From an uncultured Muribaculaceae bacterium (GTDB taxonomy: Bacteria; Bacteroidota; Bacteroidia; Bacteroidales; Muribaculaceae), in NCBI GenBank assembly GCA_910588065.1, contig CAJUPZ010000006.1, positions 1 to 64,000 of the forward strand: 64,000 bases of DNA. Reading direction: 5' to 3'. How positions within the stretch are numbered: position 1 is the stretch's first letter; each line of letters opens with the position of its first letter. A program made the position numbers and the translations under genes. Shown here piece by piece: positions 17,974-27,893 of this stretch. The notes beneath the pieces are model-generated. The model was not told the DNA's origin, ran no database searches, and worked only from the letters and a program-made list of their open reading frames with translations.

Positions 17974-20460
17974 ATGAGCCGATACGCGGAGGTTTTGCTG
18001 CCGCTACCCTTGCACAGCACATTCAGCTACATTGTGCCGTTTGACCTCGCTCCGCAGATTTCTGTGGGGTCGAGGGTCGTTGTGCCGTTTGGCAAAAAGA
18101 AATATTATACCGGCATAGTGAAAGGGCTCACCGATATATCTCCCGGCAACTTTGAGGTGAAGGAGATAGGACTGGTGCTTGACGGCGGCTCTCCGGTGGT
18201 GAAACGCCCCCAGATGCAGTTCTGGGACTGGATAGCGGAATACTACCTGTGCAGCAGCGGTGATGTTTTCAAGGCTGCCGTGCCCTCCGGGCTCAAAATC
18301 GAAAGCGAGACATTCATAGAGATTGCCCCTGACTACGAGGAGTCGCCTGAGCAGACATTGAGTCAGCGCGAAGCCATTATCATCCAGGCTCTTGACCATG
18401 CAGCCAAGCGCATGAGCATCGCCGACATAGAGAAGCTCACCGGCCTGAAAGGTGTTGGAGCCTCTGTGGGCCCGCTGCTTGCAAAAGGCGCGGTGATTAT
18501 CTCCGAAAAGCTTGTCGAGCGGTATACCCCGCAGCGCATCCGCTGTGTGAGGCTCAACTGTGAGCCGGGCGACAACGACAGCATCCGCAAAATGTTTCTC
18601 ACCATCAAGGGTGCCCCAAAGCAGGAAAAAGCACTGCTGGCAATAGTTGAGCTGAGCGGCTACAACCGCATGGACTGTGAACGCGACGATATTACAGCCG
18701 AGGCGGTCAAGGAGCGCGCCGGAGTGGCAAGCCCCATACTGAGGGCTCTCGCCGACAAAGGTATAATAGAGTTTTACAGAAAAGAGATAAACCGGTTCAA
18801 GTACAACGGCTTGCCGACATCGCCACTGCCCATGCTCAGCGAGGCCCAGGGTGTGGCTCTTGACGAGATACACCGCTCGTGGATTGACCATGATGTGACT
18901 CTGCTCCACGGAGTTACCTCAAGCGGCAAGACCGAGCTGTACCAGCACCTGATACAGTTTGTGCTAAACTCCGGCCGTCAGGCTCTGCTGCTTGTGCCGG
19001 AAATAGCTCTCACAACCCAGCTTACGGCGCGTATCCAGAAGGTATTCGGCGACAAGGTTGTGGTGTATCACTCCAAATTCTCTGACAATGAGCGGGTTGA
19101 TATATGGCGCCGGCTGCTTGCCGAGAAAGAGCCGTGTGTGGTTATCGGCGTGAGGTCCTCCGTGTTTCTGCCCTTTGAAAACCTCGGGCTTGTGATTGTC
19201 GACGAAGAGCATGACAGCTCCTACAAGCAGACAGAACCCGCACCACGCTATAACGCACGCGACTCGGCGATGGTGCTCGCAAGGATGCACGGCGCGAAAG
19301 TGCTTCTCGGCTCTGCCACACCCGCGGTCGACACATACTATAAGGCACAGAGCGGCAAGTATGGCCTTGTTAGTCTCAACGAGCGCTTCGGCAATGCGCA
19401 ATTGCCTGACATACAGATTATAGATACCAACAAAGAACGCCAAAAGGGCACCATGAAAGGAGCCCTCGCATCATCCACCTGCTCCACCATCAGCTCCGCC
19501 TTGGCCAAGGGTGAGCAGGCGATAGTGTTTATCAACCGCCGAGGATTCTCGCCGGTAGCGGTGTGTGGCCGTTGCGGCTATACACCCCGCTGCGAGTGCT
19601 GCGATGTTGCGCTTACGTATCACAAATCCATTGACTCCCTTGTGTGTCACTACTGCGGGGCCAAGTATCCGCTGCAAGTCACCTGCCCGGCTTGCAAAGA
19701 GCCGGCAGTGCACACCGAAGGCTATGGCACAGAGAGAGTTGAGGAGGAGATTGAATCGGAGTGGCCTGACACACCGGTTGCCCGCATGGACCTCGACACC
19801 ACCCGCCGCAAAGAGGGGCATGCCGGGCTGATAGAGGAGTTTTCGAGCGGCAAGGCCAAGCTGCTGGTGGGCACACAGATGGTAACCAAAGGGCTTGACT
19901 TCGGAGCGGTAGGTGCTGTTGCTGTGATAAATGCCGATGCGCTGGTCAACTCCCCTGACTTCCGCAGCAGCGAGCGCGCGTTCAACACCATATCCCAGGT
20001 AGCCGGACGCGCAGGACGCCGCAGCAGCGAAGAGCCGGCAACCGTCAGTGTCCAGACCCGGCAGCCCGGCAGCCCTGTCTACCAATTTGTTGCCGCTCAT
20101 GACTATGCCGGTTTCTACAATTACGAGATTGAGCAGCGCCGGCAATACTCCTACCCTCCGTTCACACGACTGATACACATATATATAAAGCACCGCGATG
20201 CAAGGACTGCCGACGACATCGCCGCCGCTTACTCATCACGGCTGAGAGCCCTGTTCGGCAACCGTGTTCTCGGACCGGAGATACCTGCCGTAAGCCGCAT
20301 TCAGTCGCTGTACATCCGCAAACTGATGATAAAAATCGAAGTCGAGGCATCGATGAAAAAAGTGCGCGATATACTCCGCAAGGTTCTCATCGACTTCCAT
20401 GAGCGTGGATTGAGCGGAATAAAATCGGCAATAGTGTACTATGATGTTGACCCCTGCTGA
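17974..20460 (+). CDS. priA: Primosomal replication restart helicase PriA
   Basis: The 828-aa superfamily 2 DNA helicase reloads the replisome at stalled forks. The ATG at 17974 is preferred over an upstream codon inside the NUDIX gene because it starts the conserved MSRYAEVLLPLPLHSTFSY and follows the NUDIX stop by 2 bp. Visible motifs are Walker A GVTSSGKTEL, the DEEH box (IVDEEHDSSYKQ), the cysteine-rich zinc region starting CGRCGYTPRCECCD, and motif VI near QVAGRAGRR. Length is normal for Bacteroidota PriA. Confidence 0.95.
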   Translation: MSRYAEVLLPLPLHSTFSYIVPFDLAPQISVGSRVVVPFGKKKYYTGIVKGLTDISPGNFEVKEIGLVLDGGSPVVKRPQMQFWDWIAEYYLCSSGDVFKAAVPSGLKIESETFIEIAPDYEESPEQTLSQREAIIIQALDHAAKRMSIADIEKLTGLKGVGASVGPLLAKGAVIISEKLVERYTPQRIRCVRLNCEPGDNDSIRKMFLTIKGAPKQEKALLAIVELSGYNRMDCERDDITAEAVKERAGVASPILRALADKGIIEFYRKEINRFKYNGLPTSPLPMLSEAQGVALDEIHRSWIDHDVTLLHGVTSSGKTELYQHLIQFVLNSGRQALLLVPEIALTTQLTARIQKVFGDKVVVYHSKFSDNERVDIWRRLLAEKEPCVVIGVRSSVFLPFENLGLVIVDEEHDSSYKQTEPAPRYNARDSAMVLARMHGAKVLLGSATPAVDTYYKAQSGKYGLVSLNERFGNAQLPDIQIIDTNKERQKGTMKGALASSTCSTISSALAKGEQAIVFINRRGFSPVAVCGRCGYTPRCECCDVALTYHKSIDSLVCHYCGAKYPLQVTCPACKEPAVHTEGYGTERVEEEIESEWPDTPVARMDLDTTRRKEGHAGLIEEFSSGKAKLLVGTQMVTKGLDFGAVGAVAVINADALVNSPDFRSSERAFNTISQVAGRAGRRSSEEPATVSVQTRQPGSPVYQFVAAHDYAGFYNYEIEQRRQYSYPPFTRLIHIYIKHRDARTADDIAAAYSSRLRALFGNRVLGPEIPAVSRIQSLYIRKLMIKIEVEASMKKVRDILRKVLIDFHERGLSGIKSAIVYYDVDPC

Positions 20461-20469
20461 CTTTTTTTG

Positions 20470-20477
20470 TAACTTCG
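20470..20477 (+). promoter_or_regulatory. Possible -7 element before the TamB-like gene
   Basis: TAACTTCG is one base from the Bacteroidota consensus and sits 15 bp before the ATG at 20493. Confidence 0.4.
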
Positions 20478-20492
20478 CAGGATTATTTGAGT

Positions 20493-23400
20493 ATGAAATG
20501 GGTATATAAGACACTTCGTGCGCTCCTTGTGGCGTGTCTGGCACTTGCTGTACTTGTGCCGGTGGGTCTTTATATAGCCTTTTCAATGCCAGGTACACAG
20601 AATAAACTGCGCCAGACCGCTGAGAGCCAGCTCACTGACCTTCTCGGCATGAAGGTAGGCATAGAAAATGTGTACATCGCACCCTTCAGCAGGGTGACGC
20701 TGCGCCATGTATCGCTGACCGACTCTGTCGGCGACACCGCGGTGAGCGTTGACCGTCTCGGAGCCGGTATAAGCATTCCACGACTCATCTTCAAGCGCCG
20801 CATCGTCATGACATACGCCGAAATCATAGGCCTCGATGCGAAAATAAGGCGCGACTCAGCCGGAGCCCCGCTGAACATCCAGCCGATGATCGACGCGCTC
20901 TCGCCAAAAGACAAGAGCAAACCGCCGACTGCATTCGACTTCCGGGTAAACACGGTTGTTATCCGCAAATCTGCTTTCAGCTACGATGTGGCCAACGAAC
21001 CGGCTGACTCAGCGAAATTCGACAAAAACCATATCGCTGTTTCCGAACTCCGGGCCGACCTGAGGCTGCCGAAGATGGCAAACAACAATTTCAACATCAT
21101 TCTCCAGCGCCTTGCCATGACAGAGCGCTCCGGGCTGAGCGTCAGCGGCCTTGACGGAGAATTTCATGTCAATGACACAGTTGCCTCAGTCATTGGCATG
21201 AACCTGAAACTCCCCCACAGCAACCTTTCATTCGGCGATATGTCCATAAGCTATCCCGCCCTCAGTCAGATAGCATCGTTCAAATCGCCTGTAACTCTGC
21301 AGCTTACCGACAATTCGTACATCAACCCCATTGACCTCGCACCGTTTGTGCCCGCCCTCGGTAAACTCAACAACCGCTTCTCCATAGCTCTCGATGCCAA
21401 AGGCACCCCAAGCTCTATAGAAATAAAGAGCCTTGATATCACCGGCGAGCAGAATATCTTGTGGCTCAGAGGCGAAGGGAGCATCTCCGGTTTAGACAAG
21501 GGGCTTGCGAACACCACCTTCAACCTGCCGCGGCTCGGGCTCGGCTGCGACGGCTCCGACCTCGCAACCCTGCTCGGCAACATCACAGATATATCGCCAA
21601 AAGCCGCACAGATTTTATCAAATCTCGGACACATTGATTTTCTCGGCGAGGCAAAAGCTTCGGCTGATGAGGGACATCTGTCGGCAAACCTGCTTACAGG
21701 AGCTGTCGATGCAACCATCGGAGCCACTTTCACCAACACCCCCGCCGGAGGTAAGAAAACCGACTTTTCAATAGACCTTGACAACGGCAACGGCTCCATG
21801 CTCTTCGCCGGCACCGGCAAAGCGGCAGAAGCTGTCGGCAGCTTCAGTGCGGCTATAGAGGGAGCGGTGACACACCGTGCCGGCAAAACAATCGGCAATG
21901 CAGGGCTTACGGTGCGCAGCCTCACTTACGCCGGTCGCCCTTTCCACGACATATATGCCCACGCAAGCATCGATGGCAAATACATCGGCGCAGAGATGGA
22001 TGTCGACAACCCCGGCCTCAGCCTCAGGCTTGATGCCGAGGCTGCCGTCAATGGCAAAAAGCCTGAAAGCCTGAACGCCTCGTTTGAAATCAATGAGCTT
22101 GCAGCCGATCTGGTTACCCAATATGCCAAGCTCAAGGGCACAACTCTCTCCGGCTCAGGCTACGCCTACCTTACCGGCTCCACCGTCAACGATATTGCAG
22201 GCCGCGTAAACCTGACAGACCTCACCATAGCCAACGCCGACGGCAGCAGCACCCGGATAGGCGATATTGACATCAGCGCTACTGACAATCCAGACGACCG
22301 GAGCATCTCACTGTCAAGCACAGTGGCTGACATTGACATCACAGGCCGCTATTCGCTCACCACAGTGGCTGCATCGGCAAAGCGGCTTGTGTCTCAGATA
22401 ATGCCTGAAATGCTCCCGCTCCCGGACACTCAGCCGGTAACGGCCAATGACAGCCTCGTATTCACCTCAACAATAAAAACCACCTCTCCGATAACCCCAT
22501 TTGTCAGCCTGCCACTGCAAGTTATCTATCCCGTAAAGCTAAACGGCTCATACACAGCCGCATCCGATGAGATGAGGCTGACTATCGACGCCCCCTACCT
22601 GCAGCAGGGCAACAGATTGCTTGAAAACACCACCTTCTCTGTCAAAATGCTCGGCGACAAAACCGACGGACTATCTTCCGGCCTTGCCGCATTCTCCACT
22701 GTGTACCCCACCAAAAAGGGGGATATGTCGATTGAAGGTTCTGTGTACGCGGTAAACAACCGGGTGGACACCCGCCTGAACTGGAGGGTTGCGCGCAACC
22801 GCGAGTTCAGCGGCGACCTGTCGCTGTCCTCCACACTCAGCCGCGACTCCCTTGACGGCACAGTGACAGCACTGATAGACATCAACCCGGGCAAACTGGT
22901 GTTCAACGACACGACATGGACTGTGTCGCCATCTCATATAGAGCTGCTGCCCAAGCGCATAAGTGTGGACGGATTCCGTGTGGGACGCACCGGACAATAT
23001 GTCGAGGCCGACGGCGTAGCGTCTGCCAATGAGGCTGACAGCATAACCATTGCGCTGCGCGATGTGAACCTCGACTATGTTTTCGAAACCCTCGACATAC
23101 CAACAGCCATGTTCGGCGGCATTGCGAGCGGCGAGCTCTACGCCTGCGGAGCCTTGTCTGAATCGCCCCGCCTGTACACCGACAATCTCAATGTGCTGGC
23201 TCTGAGCTACAACCATTCACTGATGGGCGACACCCACATTCGCTCACACTGGGATGTGCCGGCAAAAGCCGTGGTGATAGACGCCCTCGTTGACCAGCCG
23301 AACGGACACCACAGCAAGATTGACGGCAGGATAATGCCTTTGAGCGACTCTCTCGACTTTTTCTTTGATGCCGACAAGATTGAGGTGGGATTCATGAAGC

Positions 23401-25136
23401 CGTTCATGGAGGCATTCACCTCGCAGGTGAGCGGCTTCGCTTCGGGCAAAGCCAGGCTGTGGGGCAGCTTCAAGTATATAGATATGGTGGGCGACATATA
23501 TGCCGAAGACCTGAAACTGAAACTCGATTTCACAAACACCACCTACACAGCCACCGACTCCGTGAAGCTTGAACCGGGACATATCGACCTCAACAACATC
23601 ACCTTGCGCGATATGTACGGCAACACAGCCAAGCTCAACGGCTGGCTCGACCATGAGTATTTCAAGAAACCGAAATTCAACTTCCGTATTTCTGACGCCC
23701 GCAATATGCTGGTGTACGATGTGCGCGAAAATCCGGAGACAAACTGGTACGGACGCATATTCGGCAATGGCGGGGCAACCGTTACCGGCGAACCGGGGAT
23801 AGTGAATATAGGTGTGGATATGACCACCGCAGCCAATTCCACATTCACATTTGTGCTCAGCGATGCCGAGGTGGCCAACGACTACACCTTCATAACCTTC
23901 CGCGACCGCGACCAAGCCTACAAGGATTCCATAGCCGCGGCCACAGCTCCGCCGGTGATTGTACAGGAGCTCAAACGCCGCATTGCCGGCAGCCAGGACT
24001 CCGGCGAAGGGAGCATTTATAAAATGAACATAGCGGTGAATGTCAACCCCAACGCCCAGATAAATCTGGTGATGGACCCGGTTGGCGGCGACCGCATACG
24101 GGCGTACGGCAACGGCAACCTGCGCATGATGTATGACAGTTCGAGCGAGGACCTGAAGATGTTCGGCACCTACACCCTGCAGCGCGGCAGCTACAACTTT
24201 ACCCTGCAGGAGATTATCATCAAGGACTTCACAATACGCGACGGCAGCTCAATTTCATTTCACGGCGACCCTTACGCCGCCCAGCTCAATCTTGAGGCCG
24301 CATACTCCCTCAATGCCAACCTCAGCGACCTCGACGAATCGTTTCTCGAGGACCGCGAGCTGAGCCGAACCAATGTGCCTGTGCGCGCCCTGATGATTGT
24401 GACCGGCGACATCCGGCAGCCCGACATCACCTTTGACCTCGAATTCCCGACCCTCACATCCGACACCTACCGCAAGGTAAAGAGCATTGTCAGCACAGAG
24501 GACATGATGAACCGCCAGATTATATACCTGTTGGCCCTCAACCGCTTCTACACTCCCGACTATATGCTCGGTGCAACCAAGGGAAATGAACTGGTGTCGG
24601 TGGCATCATCAACGATATCCTCCCAGCTGAGCAGCATACTCGGACAGCTCAGCGACAACTGGTCGCTTGCCCCGAACTTCCGCAGCGACCGCGGTGACTT
24701 CAGCGATGTTGAGGTGGATCTAGCCCTATCAAGCCATCTGCTCAACAACAGACTGCTGCTCAACGGCAACTTCGGCTACCGCGACAAAGCCCTCAACAAC
24801 AACGCTTTCATAGGCGATTTTGACATTGAATACCTCCTCAACCGAAGCGGCAATATCCGCTTGAAAGCATACAACCGCTACAATGACCGCAACTTCTATG
24901 TCAAGAGCGCGCTCACAACCCAGGGTGTCGGAGTGGTGTTCAAACGCGATTTCGACAACATCTTCTCCTTCCTGCGCAAAAAGAAGAAAGCGGTGGCGGT
25001 TCCCCCGCTGAAAACCGACACCCTGATAGAGGTAAAGGAAAACATCATCATCGAGCAGGCGGAGACGCCGCCCGACAGCATAAAGCCGGCACCCGCCTCT
25101 GCCGAGGAGGATGCCGACTGGCTTATCTTCCGCTGA
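20493..25136 (+). CDS. TamB-like translocation/assembly module protein (DUF490)
   Basis: The 1547-aa protein is anchored by one N-terminal helix (residues about 6-30, ALLVACLALAVLVPVGLYIA) and is otherwise a long, repetitive beta-rich sequence, as expected for the AsmA/TamB class that bridges inner and outer membranes for lipid transport or outer-membrane protein assembly. The C-terminal DUF490/TamB domain (about 1100-1480) includes GNLRMMYDSSSEDLKMFGTY and FTLQEIIIKDFTIRDGSS. An in-frame TTG two codons upstream is not needed. It is convergent with manA, separated by 12 bp. Confidence 0.9.
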   Translation: MKWVYKTLRALLVACLALAVLVPVGLYIAFSMPGTQNKLRQTAESQLTDLLGMKVGIENVYIAPFSRVTLRHVSLTDSVGDTAVSVDRLGAGISIPRLIFKRRIVMTYAEIIGLDAKIRRDSAGAPLNIQPMIDALSPKDKSKPPTAFDFRVNTVVIRKSAFSYDVANEPADSAKFDKNHIAVSELRADLRLPKMANNNFNIILQRLAMTERSGLSVSGLDGEFHVNDTVASVIGMNLKLPHSNLSFGDMSISYPALSQIASFKSPVTLQLTDNSYINPIDLAPFVPALGKLNNRFSIALDAKGTPSSIEIKSLDITGEQNILWLRGEGSISGLDKGLANTTFNLPRLGLGCDGSDLATLLGNITDISPKAAQILSNLGHIDFLGEAKASADEGHLSANLLTGAVDATIGATFTNTPAGGKKTDFSIDLDNGNGSMLFAGTGKAAEAVGSFSAAIEGAVTHRAGKTIGNAGLTVRSLTYAGRPFHDIYAHASIDGKYIGAEMDVDNPGLSLRLDAEAAVNGKKPESLNASFEINELAADLVTQYAKLKGTTLSGSGYAYLTGSTVNDIAGRVNLTDLTIANADGSSTRIGDIDISATDNPDDRSISLSSTVADIDITGRYSLTTVAASAKRLVSQIMPEMLPLPDTQPVTANDSLVFTSTIKTTSPITPFVSLPLQVIYPVKLNGSYTAASDEMRLTIDAPYLQQGNRLLENTTFSVKMLGDKTDGLSSGLAAFSTVYPTKKGDMSIEGSVYAVNNRVDTRLNWRVARNREFSGDLSLSSTLSRDSLDGTVTALIDINPGKLVFNDTTWTVSPSHIELLPKRISVDGFRVGRTGQYVEADGVASANEADSITIALRDVNLDYVFETLDIPTAMFGGIASGELYACGALSESPRLYTDNLNVLALSYNHSLMGDTHIRSHWDVPAKAVVIDALVDQPNGHHSKIDGRIMPLSDSLDFFFDADKIEVGFMKPFMEAFTSQVSGFASGKARLWGSFKYIDMVGDIYAEDLKLKLDFTNTTYTATDSVKLEPGHIDLNNITLRDMYGNTAKLNGWLDHEYFKKPKFNFRISDARNMLVYDVRENPETNWYGRIFGNGGATVTGEPGIVNIGVDMTTAANSTFTFVLSDAEVANDYTFITFRDRDQAYKDSIAAATAPPVIVQELKRRIAGSQDSGEGSIYKMNIAVNVNPNAQINLVMDPVGGDRIRAYGNGNLRMMYDSSSEDLKMFGTYTLQRGSYNFTLQEIIIKDFTIRDGSSISFHGDPYAAQLNLEAAYSLNANLSDLDESFLEDRELSRTNVPVRALMIVTGDIRQPDITFDLEFPTLTSDTYRKVKSIVSTEDMMNRQIIYLLALNRFYTPDYMLGATKGNELVSVASSTISSQLSSILGQLSDNWSLAPNFRSDRGDFSDVEVDLALSSHLLNNRLLLNGNFGYRDKALNNNAFIGDFDIEYLLNRSGNIRLKAYNRYNDRNFYVKSALTTQGVGVVFKRDFDNIFSFLRKKKKAVAVPPLKTDTLIEVKENIIIEQAETPPDSIKPAPASAEEDADWLIFR

Positions 25137-25150
25137 AAGCCTTGAGGCTT
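25137..25150. terminator. Short hairpin between convergent tamB-like and manA genes
   Basis: AAGCC-TTGA-GGCTT forms a 5-bp stem between the two stop codons and touches the manA stop. It is weak and without a T-tract, so it is listed tentatively as a bidirectional stop signal. Confidence 0.3.
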
Positions 25151-26135
25151 ATTGCAGCTGATTTATTGCGTCTATCACCTTGCCTGTGCCGGTGAGGGTG
25201 AATTCTTTCAGACACGCGGGCACAAGCACGCTCTCACCTTGATGGAATTCGAGCTCATTGCCTGTGGCGTCGCTGATAGTGAAGCTGCCCTCAATGCAGG
25301 TGATTGCCGAGAAGCAGTCAACCGTCGGGTGGAATGTCATTGTGGTATCCACATTTATGAGATATACGGTGAAGTGCGAGCAGGTGACAAGTTCGGAAAT
25401 GCCCTCAGCCTTGAACACCGGGGTTGACTTGTATTCGGGATACACCTTGTAGTCAATCGCATCCTTGGCCTGCTCCACATGGAGCTCGCGGGGCTTGCCG
25501 GTTTTGGCATCCAAACGGCCATAGTCGTAGATACGGTATGTGACATCAGATGTTTCCTGCACCTCAACAAGCAGATTTCCGGCACCGATAGCATGAATGC
25601 GCCCGGCAGGCAGGAAGAAAACATCTCCGGGAGCTGAATCATGGTTCGCCACCACCTCCATCAGAGTATTGTCGGCAACTCTGGCGGCATACTCGTCGGG
25701 AGTTATATCCTTAGCGAGTCCGGCGCATATTTTTGCACCCGGCTCGATGTCGACGATATACCACATCTCTGTTTTGCCAAGGCTGTTGTGGCGCTGCTTC
25801 GCAAGCTCGTCATCGGGGTGAACCTGCAGCGACAGATTGCCCGCCGCGTCAATAATCTTCACCAGCAGAGGGAAGGTTGTGCCAAACTGCTCGAAGTTGC
25901 GCTTACCCACAAGGTCGGCGCCATATTTTGCAATCATGGCACTGAGAGTCATACCGGCATCGGGGCCATTGGCCACCACAGACTCATTGCCGGGCACACC
26001 GGAAATCTCCCAACTCTCGCCGATATTGCGCTGGTCGGTGGTGATGCCTTTGAAGGGAGCTATCTTCTCGCCTCCCCACACCACACTTTTGAGAATCGGC
26101 TTAAACTTCAACGGTGGAATATAAGTGTCGCTCAT
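25149..26135 (-). CDS. manA: Mannose-6-phosphate isomerase, class I
   Basis: Interconverts mannose 6-phosphate and fructose 6-phosphate with zinc, feeding GDP-mannose synthesis and mannose catabolism. The 328-aa protein has the class I signatures LSLQVHPDD and GKTEMWYIVD (metal site), LPAGRIHAIGAGNLLVEVQ and SDVTYRIYDYGR. Length fits the short bacterial PMI type. It has its own promoter region upstream and no operon partner. Confidence 0.92.
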   Translation of the reverse strand: MSDTYIPPLKFKPILKSVVWGGEKIAPFKGITTDQRNIGESWEISGVPGNESVVANGPDAGMTLSAMIAKYGADLVGKRNFEQFGTTFPLLVKIIDAAGNLSLQVHPDDELAKQRHNSLGKTEMWYIVDIEPGAKICAGLAKDITPDEYAARVADNTLMEVVANHDSAPGDVFFLPAGRIHAIGAGNLLVEVQETSDVTYRIYDYGRLDAKTGKPRELHVEQAKDAIDYKVYPEYKSTPVFKAEGISELVTCSHFTVYLINVDTTMTFHPTVDCFSAITCIEGSFTISDATGNELEFHQGESVLVPACLKEFTLTGTGKVIDAINQLQ

Positions 26136-26176
26136 AAATTTAAGGGTTTTAGTATCTTATATATGGTTTATAATCA

Positions 26177-26210
26177 CAAAAGTACAAAAAAATGACACTC
26201 AGCGCACAAT
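26177..26210 (-). promoter_or_regulatory. Bacteroidota promoter for manA
   Basis: On the minus strand TACTTTTG (26184-26177) fits the -7 consensus and ATTG (26210-26207) lies 22 bp upstream as a partial -33. Confidence 0.5.
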
Positions 26211-26270
26211 GCCGCTAATTTTTTACAGCGTTTTTTATGCCATGTTAAACAATGTGTCATGAAAAATGCC

Positions 26271-26278
26271 TAACTTTG
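26271..26278 (+). promoter_or_regulatory. Bacteroidota -7 element for the 26327 gene
   Basis: TAACTTTG matches the consensus exactly and rules out an in-frame ATG at 26252 as the start, because that codon lies upstream of the expected transcript. Confidence 0.6.
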
Positions 26279-26326
26279 AATTATGGAGAGGGGCAAACAG
26301 CTCCCGCTCTGCAAATCATACCCAAG

Positions 26327-27859
26327 ATGGCAAAAAAGAAACATAAAAGCACCCGGCCGCAACCGATATCACCCGCCCGGTTCATGCGCGAGAAAGCCCG
26401 CACCCTTCCCATAGGGAAATGCTACATAACCGATGACTGGCAGGAGAATGGCATTGGCCATCTTATTATAACACGCCAAAGGCCAAGCGGCAATGTTGTG
26501 TACGCATCATTTCTGGTAGACACCTTTTGTCTTGGCATCAAGGATGCCGCTTACCACCACAACATGACCGATTATGACCTTGAGGAGCATCTTGACCCAC
26601 TGCGCAGTCACTTCGGGCTGAGCGAGATTTCCTACAACGAGGCCCACAATATCGCATACGGTGCAATTGAGTTTGCCAGGGAGGGTGGCGTGGAACCTGC
26701 TCCGGATTTCAATATCGCCGGCTATATACTGGAGGAGGACACCGAGGATGTGCCGCTGATAGAATATGAGTTTGGCCGCAATGGTAAGCATTGTCTCTTT
26801 GTCAACGAAAACCGCAGCGAGATGCGCTTTGTGCCTCAGCTCAAAAAGGCGCTTGGCGACAATCTGGAGATCATATACTCCGACAGCGATGATTATTTTG
26901 ACGATGAAGAGTATGATGACGAAGCTCAGGAGGATGACTCATTAGATGAGCTGCTGCGCAATATGTCGCCCGAGGATATAAAGAACGCTATTGAAAACAT
27001 GCGCGAGATGCAGCAGGAGACCGACAGACACCCGGTCGAGGAATACAGCTATGTGCATCCGGAATATCCTCAGACACTCAACATCAGGCATCAGTTCATA
27101 GCCGATGAATTCATGAAGCCTGAAAACCACAATTCATTGCCTGAGGAGGTGCTTGACCGTATACTCGCGCTGCCGGCAGATGAGGTGGTTGAGGACATCA
27201 GCAATATCATATACTTCATCATAGGGCAGACTTACCGTATCGCAGATGAAGATGAGGAGGCTTATTGCGAACATAACGCACTTATTCACTGCGTGTTTAT
27301 ACTCACCGAACTGAAAAACGGCAAGGGGCTCGATGCCATTCTTGAAATATTGCGCCAGGATGAGCCTTTCTGCGATTACCATCTCGGCGACCTGCTAACC
27401 GAATGCATGCACTACGCAGTACATGCCTGCGGGCAAAACCGGCTTGGCGACCTGGAAACATATCTCAATGAGCCGGGACTGTTCACATTCAGCAGGGCTC
27501 AGGTAGCCGAAGGGCTTGCACATATCGGAATTTCCCGGCCTGAGCGCAGAGGTGAGGTGATAGAGATTTTTAGGCGTCTGCTTGCCTCGATGGTTGAGCG
27601 CCTGCCAAAACGGATTGCCTGCGACGGCATATACGCCGGCATGATGATGAGCGAGTTTGTTAAGATGCGGGCCAAAGAGCTCATACCCGAAATTGAAGCG
27701 GTGTTTGCCACCGACTGTGTGGATCTGTCTGCCTCCGGCAACTGCGAATCTGTAGTGAAAGATATATTGAATGATGACAATATCTATGCTAAGGATAATT
27801 TCGAACTGCCCACCATACGCCAATCATACGATTTTCTGCAATCTTTTGGCGCTTATTGA
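26327..27859 (+). CDS. Conserved acidic hypothetical protein, possible DUF1186/HEAT-type C-terminus
   Basis: The 510-aa cytoplasmic protein starts at the ATG at 26327, giving the basic leader AKKKHKSTRPQP. The N-terminal part (about 30-180) has KCYITDDWQENGIGHLIITR and VDTFCLGIKDAAYHHN, a pattern seen in uncharacterised Bacteroidota proteins. A strongly acidic stretch (about 185-215, DSDDYFDDEEYDDEAQEDD) follows. The C-terminal half is all helical and reminiscent of HEAT or DUF1186 repeats (GLAHIGISRPERRGEVIEIF). Function is unknown. Confidence 0.7.
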   Translation: MAKKKHKSTRPQPISPARFMREKARTLPIGKCYITDDWQENGIGHLIITRQRPSGNVVYASFLVDTFCLGIKDAAYHHNMTDYDLEEHLDPLRSHFGLSEISYNEAHNIAYGAIEFAREGGVEPAPDFNIAGYILEEDTEDVPLIEYEFGRNGKHCLFVNENRSEMRFVPQLKKALGDNLEIIYSDSDDYFDDEEYDDEAQEDDSLDELLRNMSPEDIKNAIENMREMQQETDRHPVEEYSYVHPEYPQTLNIRHQFIADEFMKPENHNSLPEEVLDRILALPADEVVEDISNIIYFIIGQTYRIADEDEEAYCEHNALIHCVFILTELKNGKGLDAILEILRQDEPFCDYHLGDLLTECMHYAVHACGQNRLGDLETYLNEPGLFTFSRAQVAEGLAHIGISRPERRGEVIEIFRRLLASMVERLPKRIACDGIYAGMMMSEFVKMRAKELIPEIEAVFATDCVDLSASGNCESVVKDILNDDNIYAKDNFELPTIRQSYDFLQSFGAY

Positions 27860-27893
27860 CAGCCGGTCATAATAATTTCCAAGCAGCAGGCTT

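Noticed and set aside
26252..26326. ATG at 26252 as start of the acidic conserved protein
   Set aside because: It lies upstream of the -7 element at 26271-26278, so it would not be in the transcript; the ATG at 26327 is used.
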